Source: Chlorophyllum brunneum
Lineage: Eukaryota > Basidiomycota > Agaricomycetes > Agaricales > Agaricaceae
DNA: 64,000 bases
Direction: 5' to 3'
Assembly (NCBI GenBank): GCA_963576785.1
Contig: OY756141.1
Coordinates: forward strand, 3,348,001 to 3,412,000
The position numbers and the translations under genes are program-made. The stretch's first letter is position 1. Every line of letters begins with the position of its first letter. Below are positions 12,201 to 22,761 of the stretch, one piece after another. A model generated the notes under the pieces. That model was not told the origin of the DNA. It was given only the letters and a program-made list of their open reading frames with translations, and did not search any database.

Positions 12201-15200
12201 CAAAATAAAGCAGAGGAAAAGAAAATCATTCAGCCTAAGTTTGCCAAACGACCAGCAAAGAAAGAAAAAGGGAGGGGAATAAGGAATGAAGGGAAGGTAA
12301 ACAATGATAAGAAACTGGAAGACTCAATGAAGAAGGAAAGCCCACTAACCCTCAACTACTTCCAAGTAACTCGCTGGAACGATGTATACGATCCCGCCCT
12401 TTTCAGCTTTCCACCATTCGTCTTCGGTTTTGTCCACGATCGACAACACTTCGCCTTCACCAAAGCTCAATTCGTCGATGTTGCCAGCCGCATACTCGTA
12501 TAAAGCCTTCGCTTTCGCTGTCATAGAAGTCAAAGAAAGTGTGGAGTTAGCGTTGTCAAAGAGATTAGAGACATAGGAGATCATAGGAGTAGTTGGAAGA
12601 AACATTAAAAAGGGGGTGAGGGGCGCAGAAGGAGAACTCACAAGGCTTAATGATATCTATATAAGTTTTAGGGAACAAGCCGCTCTTGCCTGTACTGACA
12701 CTCTTCCCATACCACCAGTCGCCACCCGATTTGGAAGGGTTAGCAATTATAACCACATTCTCAGCGAACGCTAAAAGATGCCATCAATATCTGATCAGAA
12801 AAAAGTTTTGGGGTTGGAATAACGTACAAAGATCATCAGGCCCATCTCCTTCAAATGCATATAGGGATCGCACACGGTGTTCTGTTAGCCACCAGGTGAG
12901 CCCCCGACACAGAAATAATATATCACATAAACAACTCACCAGTCAATTTATCAATATCTGCCATCAAATCTGGTCCCGAATCACCCGACGCTTCATGTAC
13001 ATGAATGGAGGGAACAACTGAAGCAGGTTCAGGCTCCAGCGGTGGAGGCGCAGGATACGCATCTTCTTCCTCGTCAACTTCTGCCGTCGTAGGCAATGTA
13101 TCAAATTGTGGGCCACCCGCATCAACAGCTCGAGAAGCAAACCAATCAATAGATTGTCTATGATCTATCTTCGGGTGAGCGGCCGCAAGATCAGGAGGTT
13201 CAGGTACCGACTGAACTTCTTCGAGGGGGGAAATGGGCTGGGGAGATATATTGATGTGTGTCGGCGGTGCATTATCTCCGATGACTTTTCCAGAAACGGG
13301 AGGTCCACTCTTATCAACGGTCCGAGTAGGCTTCAATCTCATGCCACCTTGTATGGACTTCATTAGCGCACTGACGTCTCCAGGACCTGAAGATGAAGCG
13401 CCACCAGAAGAAGCGAGTGCAGGTGGAGCAGGTGGAGCGATAGGCGCAGGAGGTGCGGCGGGGGCCGGAGGTGCTGGAGGTGCCATAGGAGGTGCAGGGG
13501 CTGGAGGCGCAGGAGGCGCAGGAGACGAAATCGCCGACGTGGGAGCTGGCGAAGACGGAGTGGATCCACGAGGTCCAGCAGATTGTGGTCTACCAAACAA
13601 CTGTTGTGCAATATTCGCCCGTTTCTCCCTGGACTTGGTATATTCATCTTCACTACTATCATCCTCATCCTCCTTCTCGTTAATATCATCCCAATCGTCA
13701 TCGTCGTAAGTCGCTGTGTTGTAGTTTGTTTTCACCGTAGGAGGTGCAGGACTCTTGGATGTAGGAGGAGGAGCAAATGCAGGACTTTTGACAGGCGCAA
13801 CTGGAGAAACAGCAGGCTTGGACCAAGGATTCGTACCGGCGCTTCCATTAGAAGCAATAGGAGGTGACGTAATTCCACCTCCTCCGCCCTGGTTAAGCAA
13901 CCGACTGAACGGGTTTGTCGATTTCTCTGGCGCGGCGGCGGGCGAAACAGCAGGAGAAGCGGCGGGAGGTGCTAGTTGAGGTGGTGGAATGGGAGAACGT
14001 TCGACAATGGGCACAGCAGGAGCAGCAGGTGGTGGGGAAGGTGCCTTGGGCGTCGCTTGTCTAGCTTTCAGAGCATTCATCTTGGCCTGGTAACGTTCTT
14101 CCTCAAGACGAGCTTTCTCTTCTTCGTCCTCAAGCTGCTTCAGACGTGCGGCGCGTGCTTCCCGTTGTTTCCTAATAGCCTCTTCCCTTGCGCGAAGCTT
14201 TTCTTCTTCTGGGTCAACTTCAGGTACTACGGGAACTGGAGGTGCCGCGGGAGGAGGTACGGGAGCTGGAGGTGCCGGGGCTGCAACAGGTGGCCTCGGA
14301 GCCGGCGGTGCAGGAGGAGCTCCTCTGCTACGAGGTGGCGGAGGTGCAGGAGCACGTTTTGTGGGCGTAGGTGCAGCTTTTGGTGTAGGCGCCGGCGGTA
14401 CAGCAGTCCTAGTAGCAGTAGGTGTCTGAGCAGGAGACGTAGGCGATATACCCTCCCTCGCAGCCTTCTCACTCTCAAGTCTCTCCCTACGTAAGCGTTC
14501 TCGTTCTTCAGCCTGTTTCTCAGCAGCTTTAGCCTTTTCCTCAGCTTCCTTTTTCTCTTGTTGCAAACGATCCTCAACTCCAGAATCTAAGCTTGGAGAC
14601 GTAGCAGTGGGTGAGACACCAAGTGCAGCCATACGAGCTTGAATACGGCGTTGTGCTTCTGCCTTCATGTAAGCTTGACGTTCTTCTGCACTCATATTTT
14701 TAAGATTGGGCGCGGGTGAAGGCGTCGATCTGGGTGCAGCAGGGGCAGACAGCAGTGCTGGCGACCGGGAATTGACAGGAGGGCTTCGAGGACGTTCGGC
14801 CTCTTTTTCGCGCTCATGCTCCCTTCCGCGATCTCTCTCTCGCTCCCTTTCCCTCTCCTTCTCTCGCTCCCTCTCCCTGTCTCTGTCTCTGTCTCTGTCT
14901 CTGTCATCATAACGTTCCCGGTCATCACGATCATAACCTCGAGAGTATGGCCTCTCGTAGTCATCATCATATCGTCTCGATGAATAGGAATCTTCTCTAG
15001 AGTCGAATCGTCCAAACCTCTCGTTCGCCCTATCACGATCACGAGTCCACTGACGTTTCTCCATCTCCTTCCTTTCATCTCTAGCCTTAATCTTTCTCTC
15101 AACCTCAGGGATACGTTCATGCATCAAGCTGAGCATCTCGCGTTCCAACTTTCTCCTCTCCTGGTCTTTCGCTGCAGTCCTTGGACCCCGAGAGACATAG

Positions 15201-16706
15201 TCTAGATCATCCTGTACTCGCCTAACTCGGTACCGTAGATCGTCCATTTCCCGGTCCAAAGCCTCATCTTCTGCAGTTCTTGCCGCATCGGCTTCCGACT
15301 GTCTGTCAAGCATTTTCGCCGTATTTTCAAGCTGTCGCCTCATTTCCGTGAGATCAGACGATGGACTATCATCTTCACGTCGGGACCTGACATCATCGCG
15401 GTTTACATGGCGGCTACGCGGCTTATAGATCCCACCAAGGGGCTCCTCGTCCGTGTGCTTGTAGATCGTAGCATCACGACCAGATTCGAAGGAGGGTGAG
15501 GAACTAGTGAATGAACGGTTCTTGAGACGAGATACAGGGGAATCCACGCTCGACGGCGAACGAGACCTCTGTTCATTCTTGAGAAGATCTTTGAGCATGT
15601 CAACGGAGCTATCCAGGTCCCGAGCGGAAGGAGGGACGAGTTCGCCAGGTAGCGTGTCCGGGATTGGCATACCATTCAGTCCTAAACGCGATGAGCTCCG
15701 GAAAGGAATCGAGAAAAGTAATACACGTACGTCGGTATATGAGTGCCATAGCGACATGAAACTCTGCGATATTGAGCTTGCCACGATCATCTCTATCGGC
15801 GAGGGTCCTGCTCTAATCAGATCCTGATGTATTGACGGTAGGCATAAACACATACCAGATTCGAGCCAATTCGTCCTTTGGCAGTCCACTTGTCCCGAAT
15901 ACGTCCAACGCAGCAGAACCATTAATAAAACCACTGTTGGACGTGTCCCAAGCACGGAATAGTGAGTTGTACTGCTTCTTCTCAGACTTCGTGAGTGCCC
16001 ACGAAAGCTGCTGGGTTGGATTGCCCTGCTGTGACTGGTTATGCTGAACAAAGGATTGCTGGAGATTGCCTTGCTGCGGAGCCAATTGAGGCGCGCCTCC
16101 TGTGGTGTATGGTGCAGACGTGTTCATGGGCATGAACGTGTTTGTCATCATACGTAACCTTGGATCGAGGATTCCGGTTGGTTGGGCGACGAGAGGACTC
16201 GTTCCGGGAAAGCCAGTAGGCTGGGGTGCAAGTCCGCCTCCAAACCCTGGAGAGGTCGTCATCAATCGATTGGCTTGCGGAGGGGGCGCATTGAGGAAGC
16301 TGTGTGACTGTGACCTTTGTGTATACTGCGATGGGACCGGAGGGACTGGGGGCACCTGGGGAACGGGAGGCACTTGTGATTGTTGGTGGAGGGTGGACCC
16401 GGGGAAGCCAGTAGCGTGGGGTTGGAGGAATCCGGACCCGCCAAGAGGATAACCCGTCTGCTGGGGCTGTTGGAATTGGCCCGGACGCTGTGTAGGAAAC
16501 CCCGTGGGCTGCGGCGCGAGGTTACCTAGATTCGGGGCTTGTTGAAACTGGGGCTGCTGCTGCTGCTGGAACAGTGGGACCTGCTGCTGAAACTGAGGGT
16601 TCTGTTGCTGAAACTGGGGGTTCTGCTGAAACTGAGGATTGGCTCCAGGAAATCCCGTCTGCATGGGATACTGGAAACCAGGCTGACCCTGGCCCCATTG
16701 CGCCAT
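9250..16706 (-). CDS. CIN1: Intersectin-like endocytic scaffold and RhoGEF (EH, coiled coil, WH2, SH3, SH3, DH, PH)
   Basis: Sixteen exons give 2100 aa: 16706-15856, 15807-15731, 15681-12940, 12881-12828, 12770-12642, 12517-12350, 11992-10752, 10700-10632, 10579-10517, 10467-10273, 10217-10134, 10083-10020, 9968-9931, 9878-9721, 9668-9509, 9459-9250. Domain order: Gln/Pro-rich start; EH domain (ALTKSEKKQYNSLFRAWDT ... WTLADRDDRGKLNIAEF); charged RD/RE coiled coil; Pro-rich linkers; WH2 (ALMKSIQGGMRLKPTRTVDK); SH3 (VRSLYAFEGDGPDDL); SH3 (KALYEYAAGNIDELSFGEGE); Ser-rich linker; DH (AIFELINTEVAYVRDLQLIV, later LAPMQRITRYPLLIKQ); PH (GLLIKAKSGRKIYAFLCSDI). This matches the Cryptococcus intersectin homologue Cin1 and human ITSN1-L: a scaffold linking endocytic coats, actin and a Rho-family GTPase (probably Cdc42). 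No C-terminal C2 domain is present. Confidence 0.93.
11993..12349 (-). promoter_or_regulatory. 357-nt intron separating short and long intersectin isoforms
   Basis: The intron follows directly after the second SH3 domain. If it is retained, translation reads ...VVEG then an in-frame TAG within 5 nt of the donor (12347-12345), giving a 1341-aa protein without DH-PH. If it is removed, the frame continues exactly into the linker and DH-PH. It is several times longer than the other introns of the gene, leaving room for a separate 3' end. Splicing or 3'-end control here is inferred, not shown. Confidence 0.6.
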
Positions 16707-17148
16707 GATGGTACGAGTGCAAGATGCGGTGCGCGACGGCTTAGGCGCCCATGATAATTCAGAAATATCGGTAATTACGTATTATGGCCTTAGCTAAGTC
16801 TGTCCGGATGTCGGATATGTTTGTTTTCATCAAGAAGCGTTCGCTGTAACGTTGCATTCTCACACAGTGGGATACCGAGGTCCCGCGATGTGTTGTGGGC
16901 GATCCTGCACGAGCGCGGAGGGACGGTGTCAGCAGGGAGCAGATATGTCAGAAATACGCAGCAGAATCACGATGGAGCTGACGAATTCAATTTAGTCTCG
17001 CCAGTCCCGTGTGCCAAATGTGACAAGGCCTCATTTCATACTCCAGGCATATATAACCCCGGATATATCTAGCCAACACCCAGGTCAGTCCTTCCTCCTC
17101 ACAAGTGCCACTCCTGCTCACCCCGGTGGCAGTCCCTCAGTGCTAGCC
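16707..17148. promoter_or_regulatory. Shared promoter of the intersectin and F-box genes
   Basis: The 442 bp between two divergent start codons holds a plus-strand TATATAA at 17050-17056, 93 nt before the F-box ATG. On the minus side no clear TATA is seen. An in-frame GTG at 17011 lengthens the apparent F-box frame but falls upstream of this TATA and is not needed. Confidence 0.5.
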
Positions 17149-18681
17149 ATGCCCTCCGTGCTGCCACAAACAGCACACTCTCTAAAACGCACCCTTCTCG
17201 AGAAGGAAGAAGCACGTCTGGCTGGAGAGCTCTCCGCCATCCGTTCACAGATGAATGAGCTCGCTCCTGTCGGTGTTCTCCCGACAGAAATCCTCGAGCA
17301 GATCTTCAGCATCTGTGTTTCATGGCTCTACCTGCCCAAGAAGCCCAAATACCGCCTCGCTTGGACCCAGGTCTGTCGCCGGTGGCGCTCGATCTCATTC
17401 AACTCCCCCCGACTATGGCAGTGCATTGACCTTGCTGACGAGCGGTTCGCGCGAGAGTTTCTCCGCCGCTCTCGAACGGCCCCGATATCCATCTTCTCCC
17501 CATCCCCACTCAAGGTCTCCACCGAGGACCTCCGCATCCACGCTGCCCGACTCTCGTCCATCGATGTTTTCCTATTTCCTGACGACATGCTCGACCTTTT
17601 CACAAATCTTGGGCTCAATCTGCCCATATTGTCCAGCCTCTCACTCAAAATTCCTCCCGTCTCATCCACGTTCACTCTGGAGACGCCGATACCCTCCCTC
17701 CGACGTTTATCCCTGGATTGCGTTGCTGTCCGTTGGGATGCCCTTACTCACCTCACTCACCTCACCTTACGTGGGCTCTGCCCCAAATTTTCCCCTTCTG
17801 TCACACAACTCCATCAGATCTTCTCAAGATCACCTCTACTTGAGTACATCCGACTCGACAGCATCCATCCAGATAATCTCGCCGTCCCAGACCGGACGCT
17901 TACCCTAACCCATCTGCGCGACTTCATCATCTCAGCCAAAGCTCCTGTCATCACCGCAATACTGTCACAAATGTCCTTTGCCCCCGCAACTCGCCTCCAG
18001 CTCACCTGTGCGTCATTTGATGATCTTCGTACTTTCTTCCCCCACGGCCTTCCATTCCAAGTCCCAATCAACTACCTCCAGATAGAAGGCCTCCGATTCG
18101 CACGACATGCCTCGCGCTTCCTGCGAGCCAATGCTCGCCCATGGTCAGAAGAGCTGCAAGACATGCAGTTCACCCTCGACTCCGTTTCGTGTATCGCAAC
18201 ACCTTTCTTATCCTCTCTTCCAATCGTACTCAACCTCTCCCAAATCACGTTCCTCGAATTCAATACCGGTGTCCTTCTCGATCTCTCCCTTTCATCTCTC
18301 CAAAACTTCCTCCTTCACACACCAAACGTGCAAACCATCCGCACCGCATTCAACGTTCTCCAAGATCTCCTCAACCTTCTCACACAAGTCCACCCCGACA
18401 CTCAAGAACACCTCCTCCCCGTCCTCTCCAAAATTTCCTTCAGCAAATCTGGAGACTTGTGGTGGCACTTCAGCGAACACTGGCTCCGATCCATTACTCA
18501 ATGTGTTAGGAACAGGAAAGCTCATGGGTGTCCACTGCAAACGCTGGAGTTCATCAAATGTCACGGTGCAACCATGTCGGCTCTTAGAGAGTTACAGCAA
18601 ATTGTGCCAGAGATAGTCATCACAGAACCCTTCGAAGCTCGGAGACCATCTAGCGGTTCGCTATTCGCAGGTTCATTCTGA
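17149..18681 (+). CDS. F-box protein with leucine-rich tail
   Basis: Single exon, 510 aa, from ATGCCCTCCGTG. A predicted coiled-coil start (LKRTLLEKEEARLAGELSAI) leads into the F-box at about residues 45-95 (GVLPTEILEQIF, then WTQVCRRWRSI and PRLWQCIDL). The remainder is Leu/Ser-rich and resembles the degenerate LRR region of the large Agaricomycete F-box families. Such proteins bind Skp1 in SCF ubiquitin ligases and choose substrates through the tail; the target is unknown. The gene is intronless, unlike most genes here, and its pyrimidine-rich coding strand differs from the tandem F-box genes downstream, to which it is only distantly related. Confidence 0.85.
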   Translation: MPSVLPQTAHSLKRTLLEKEEARLAGELSAIRSQMNELAPVGVLPTEILEQIFSICVSWLYLPKKPKYRLAWTQVCRRWRSISFNSPRLWQCIDLADERFAREFLRRSRTAPISIFSPSPLKVSTEDLRIHAARLSSIDVFLFPDDMLDLFTNLGLNLPILSSLSLKIPPVSSTFTLETPIPSLRRLSLDCVAVRWDALTHLTHLTLRGLCPKFSPSVTQLHQIFSRSPLLEYIRLDSIHPDNLAVPDRTLTLTHLRDFIISAKAPVITAILSQMSFAPATRLQLTCASFDDLRTFFPHGLPFQVPINYLQIEGLRFARHASRFLRANARPWSEELQDMQFTLDSVSCIATPFLSSLPIVLNLSQITFLEFNTGVLLDLSLSSLQNFLLHTPNVQTIRTAFNVLQDLLNLLTQVHPDTQEHLLPVLSKISFSKSGDLWWHFSEHWLRSITQCVRNRKAHGCPLQTLEFIKCHGATMSALRELQQIVPEIVITEPFEARRPSSGSLFAGSF

Positions 18682-20449
18682 CCGACGCCACGACAGCCGC
18701 ACTTTAAGAAGGTGTACTCTGGTCTGATTGGGGCGTTTTTTTTTTTGGAAAGATGGCTGAATTTGTTGAGTACTTGGGGACTCCAGTATGGGACTTGGGG
18801 CTGTTAGTACCTATTATTCGTCTCCAGTTGACGGAAGGTTTCGACATTGCGCTTTGGCCTGTTCAGCGTTGACAAAATATACGCCGCAGACTGTCGCGCA
18901 AATTTCATGTTCACCGATCAATATCATCGTGACACATAGTCCCTGCTACACACATCCCGTTACACTGTATCAGGTCAGCAACCAACATCTCTCCCCTAAA
19001 CTTATTTTTTCTTCGAACATTGATGGGATCGCATACCTGCGGGTTAGCGGCACGCCGCCCGTCCATCACAAAGATTGATGGAAGCACCGCTGCGTGGGGT
19101 AGTGTCAAATAGGGATGTCACCATTCCATCGCTGTACACACATACATCAATTGGTTAAACTTAGCATAAGACGTCTCAAATTCGAGAGCCTTTCAACCTT
19201 CGCTTGCTACAGGAAAAGGTACATATAGATGTATACACTGTCATGCGACATTATGCAAGAAACAACAAGTTTCGTTGGGTTTGGACTGATGTGTATTCGC
19301 CGTGCAATGCCACGAACGTCGCATGTCCGACCATCGCTGTTGATAGTATGGGCGCGTATTTTTTGCAAGGGTTGACTTGAATAACCTTTCTTAACGAACA
19401 ATAGACCCAACTTACTGCCAGTGTATACCACGATTATCGCACGTTTCCCTAGACTCGGATATCGTCTGCCCAACCAGTAACTTGGATTCATCATATGTAC
19501 TACGATCCCCGCACCCGCTTACTCTAATCTGTACTCACCGTCGGGATTACTCTTCCGGTCTAGTGCCGATCTATCCTCTCTCTACTATCACGCTGGTGTG
19601 CAGGTGACTTGCACACGAGTAATTTTGGCGCACTTGGCAAGTTCTCGCTCTCCATTTCGCGAACCGAAGGACTTCTTCAACGGGGAAATGAGGGTTAAAT
19701 GCGGCTTAATAATTCGAGAACGATAAACGCGGGTCAGTTGAAATCTTTCGTACTACCCGTTCAGAGAAAAAGGGGAATTTGATAAACGCCATAAAGTCAG
19801 AGGCAACGCATTATTTATTTTATTCAAATTGACTTAGCATCATCGTGCATTAAGTATGTCTACCTCACTGTGATTTCGAAGGTTCAATCTAGGAATGCGA
19901 TCCTTCATGTGCGACCAATCGCCGTTAATGTGTTTGGGTTCCCCCCTGCTCCATTCTCGGCTCACTGCCAAGATCTTCTCGAATCTCGGAAACGTGGTCT
20001 ATGTATATCTGAAAATGCCGATCATCGTTTGTTTACTCTCCTATGACGTTTTCTTTTTTGCCGCAGAGATATACTTTCTAGGTTAGAGGGGGTAGGTAAA
20101 GGCGTGTCATGACATGACTTTGCAATGGGTGTGAAAGGTCCGAATCAGCGGCTACCGGCGAATCATGGACAGCCCAAGCCACGATCAACGGGCAGGGCCG
20201 ATGAATACTGATGATAAGACAGGGATCTCAAGTCTAGAATCACATTTTTCAGCATCATAAATAGCATTCGATGACTTATATTATTCAGCTTCTGCCACAG
20301 TATTCTTAACACTGACAATATGTGTTTCATTTTACCCTAATTTGTCGACTTGGGCCCAGGAACGCCCAGAGTTGACACAGTAAATCCACCAGAATAAACC
20401 TCCACTCGGAGCGCCGCCCTCAAGAAGGGGAGGGTGTGTGTTTGTTATT
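18682..20449. other. Intergenic, no gene seen
   Basis: Short frames only (up to 96 codons), none with recognisable features. A T-rich run follows the F-box stop (18735-18750) and may belong to its 3' end. Confidence 0.5.
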
Positions 20450-20607
20450 TGCAGCGTCATGTGACAAAAGGTACATACTTCACAGTTCGATAACAGCTAT
20501 CTTCAACCTTTCCACTACTTCTCTGTGGCGTAAGTGAACAACATGGCTCTCCGCAGTCGACTGATTTTCGAGACAGAACACGCCACAAGTTGACGAAATG
20601 CCTCTCA

Positions 20608-22122
20608 TGTCAAAGTCGAAGGAAGGGGTCTAGTTTACACGTACTGAAGAACTCAAATTCTTGAATGCGACGCTGCAGCCGTTCGAAACAGAAATCCATC
20701 TGCTTCTCTCCAGAAGAGCCCAATATCTCCGTAAGATCAATGACATTTGTGCCACAACAGCTGTCTTGCCCGCCGAGACACTCTACCATTTTCGAGCGGG
20801 CCTGCTCTGAATTAGACCCATTCCCCCATTCCCCTCTCACTTTCTGTGGGGTCTGTTCTCATTGGAGAGAAGTCGCCTGGTCCTCCCCAAAGCTAGGGAC
20901 TTCTATCAATACCAACGGATAATTTCCAGTACATCCGATACGCCCGAGAAATGTATTGACCTTTTACGACTTTATTTCATGAACTCGGCTGATTCCCCTG
21001 TATGTCTTCATTTGGGCGGGGTGTGGTCACCTACAAAGTCGCGTGTTCCACTCCAAGACTCGGTCTCACTTATTTTCCGGGACAACCCTCAGAAATTGCG
21101 CAGCTTTGGGCTGGGATTACTTACCCAACGACTTATGGTGTTACTTCCGCGACCTTGTTCAGCCTGATCTTCTGACGGACCTCACGACGATTGATTTTGG
21201 TCGATCGGACCACGTGTCCTTTGACGAACGCGTTTCACCATTCGTCTCTGTCCCAAACTTGACAAATGTCTTTGCCGTGAGAGATATTGGGGTCACTTGG
21301 GCACAGCTCACTTCCCTGACACTCGAGCATGTTGCGATCGACAAGTGCATTCATCTGCTTCTCGAGTGTCCTTCCCTATTGGAGTTATTGCAAACTCCCT
21401 TCCTACATCGCTCCCGATTAGTCGAGGTTTTCCGACTTCCACCATCACCAGAGCGTTACCCTATCCCATCTACATACTTTGGAATGATCTGTGGACTCGC
21501 TTTCTCTTAACATCCGTGAGGTTCCCTCTTGCGTACCCTGTATCTCAGGTATTACAAATGGCCTACGCGAAGCGACTTATCGACCGAGCTTCAATCACTC
21601 TTAATTGGGTTTTTCCTTCGTTTGCAACACCTGAGGACTTACAAAGGGGACTTTAATTTCGTTTGGAAACATCCAGTGCGGCGGGAGGATGACCCCCACG
21701 TCGAGATCAATGGCATATTGCTATTACGGGAGCTGGAAGAATCAAAGCTAATAGGACCAGATGCTCGGGACTTGGCGTTCATATTTGACCGTCTTCGCAT
21801 ACGGGACCAGCCTGGCGCCTTGAACCTTCTACCCAGGTTAAGGGTATTGGAAATATCAGGTCCGGTGGATAGGATTGACGATGAATTCAGCCACCCCTTC
21901 CTGGATTTCCTGATAAGCAGGCGGAATGGGGATGATGAAAAATGGGTGGAATATCAACGGCTGGAAACCATGCGCTTTCCGGATGTAGTTAAGCCATACG
22001 ACTTCCCGGACCCTTTCTGGAATTATGAACCAGAGCGTTATCAGGTCATAAGAGGGCCGATTTTTGAGGGATTTAAATTAGAAGTGGCTCCGGCCCACAG
22101 CAAACCTCAGCCATGGTGTTGA
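20608..22122 (+). pseudogene. F-box gene, degenerate tandem copy
   Basis: The copy starts with ATGTCAAAGTCGAAGG and hits an in-frame TAG at its ninth codon. It then shifts frame several times: the homologous protein appears in pieces in different frames at 20665-20922, 20862-21167, 21043-21510, 21529-22122. Recognisable segments parallel to the intact copy include PQKLR, FVSVPNLT, TYKGDFNFVWK, ELEESKLIG and FLDFLISRRNGDD. The final 197 codons are still open, so decay looks moderate in age. Multiple lesions spread along the gene argue against a single sequencing error. Confidence 0.85.
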
Positions 22123-22761
22123 TTTGTATGACATGTGTAGTACTACTCGCATTTAATTATGTGTCGGAACGTTTCTGGGAGGGGGGGTGGTTAGTGCCTT
22201 AGAGTGGAGCAGATCCTTCCCTCGCTTTTTCCGTTACTCTTTATTGCATACTGGACTAAGCAACGGAACGAGCAAAGAACCCTTGATTTTTATATTGCCA
22301 CCATCTGGAAGGATGAATGGATAATACTAAACGGCATTGTGCAACGGTTTAAAAGCCACTGTTTTTTAGATAATGCTTCGGAGACGGCTCCAGCATTAGA
22401 GTGTCTCGTGTTGAAAATTTTCACCTGATTTTTGGGATTATTTTGTTTGATTTTTGAACCAATCCAGACTGCAAGGCCATCAAAGCATGTTGACCATGAA
22501 ACCTCCGGACTCTATTATTTTCGACACTATTGAATTACCGTTCATTCAAGGCATGCAAAATCAATCGCTACCTCAAATGCTTCTGTTGCCGGTTTAGCTA
22601 TTTGTTTGTGTTTGTCATGTGACAAAAAGTAATGTGCCTCGCACTGGCAGCTCGATAATAGCTATCTTCCTTCGATTACTTCTCCGTGGTGTAAGTGAAT
22701 GACTGAATGACTCTCGATGGTCGACTGATTTTCCAAGCAAGATCACGCACAAATTCCCCTA

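Noticed and set aside
11993..12203. Separate gene starting near 12203 with a 494-codon frame
   Set aside because: The first 70 codons read through intron sequence. Splicing at 12350/11992 joins the frame exactly to the second SH3 domain, and the DH-PH that follows fits an intersectin.
13233..13709. Gly/Ala-rich 158-codon plus-strand frame
   Set aside because: It is the antisense of the Pro/Ala-rich linker of the intersectin-like protein.
14820..14910. Simple sequence array (ctctgt/ctccct repeats) as a possible regulatory repeat
   Set aside because: It encodes the RD/RE-rich coiled-coil segment of the intersectin-like protein in frame, so it is coding.
17011..17148. Extended start of the F-box gene at a GTG
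   Set aside because: The frame is open, but it begins with GTG upstream of a good TATA box; the first ATG in frame (17149) sits right for that promoter and for the coiled-coil/F-box order.
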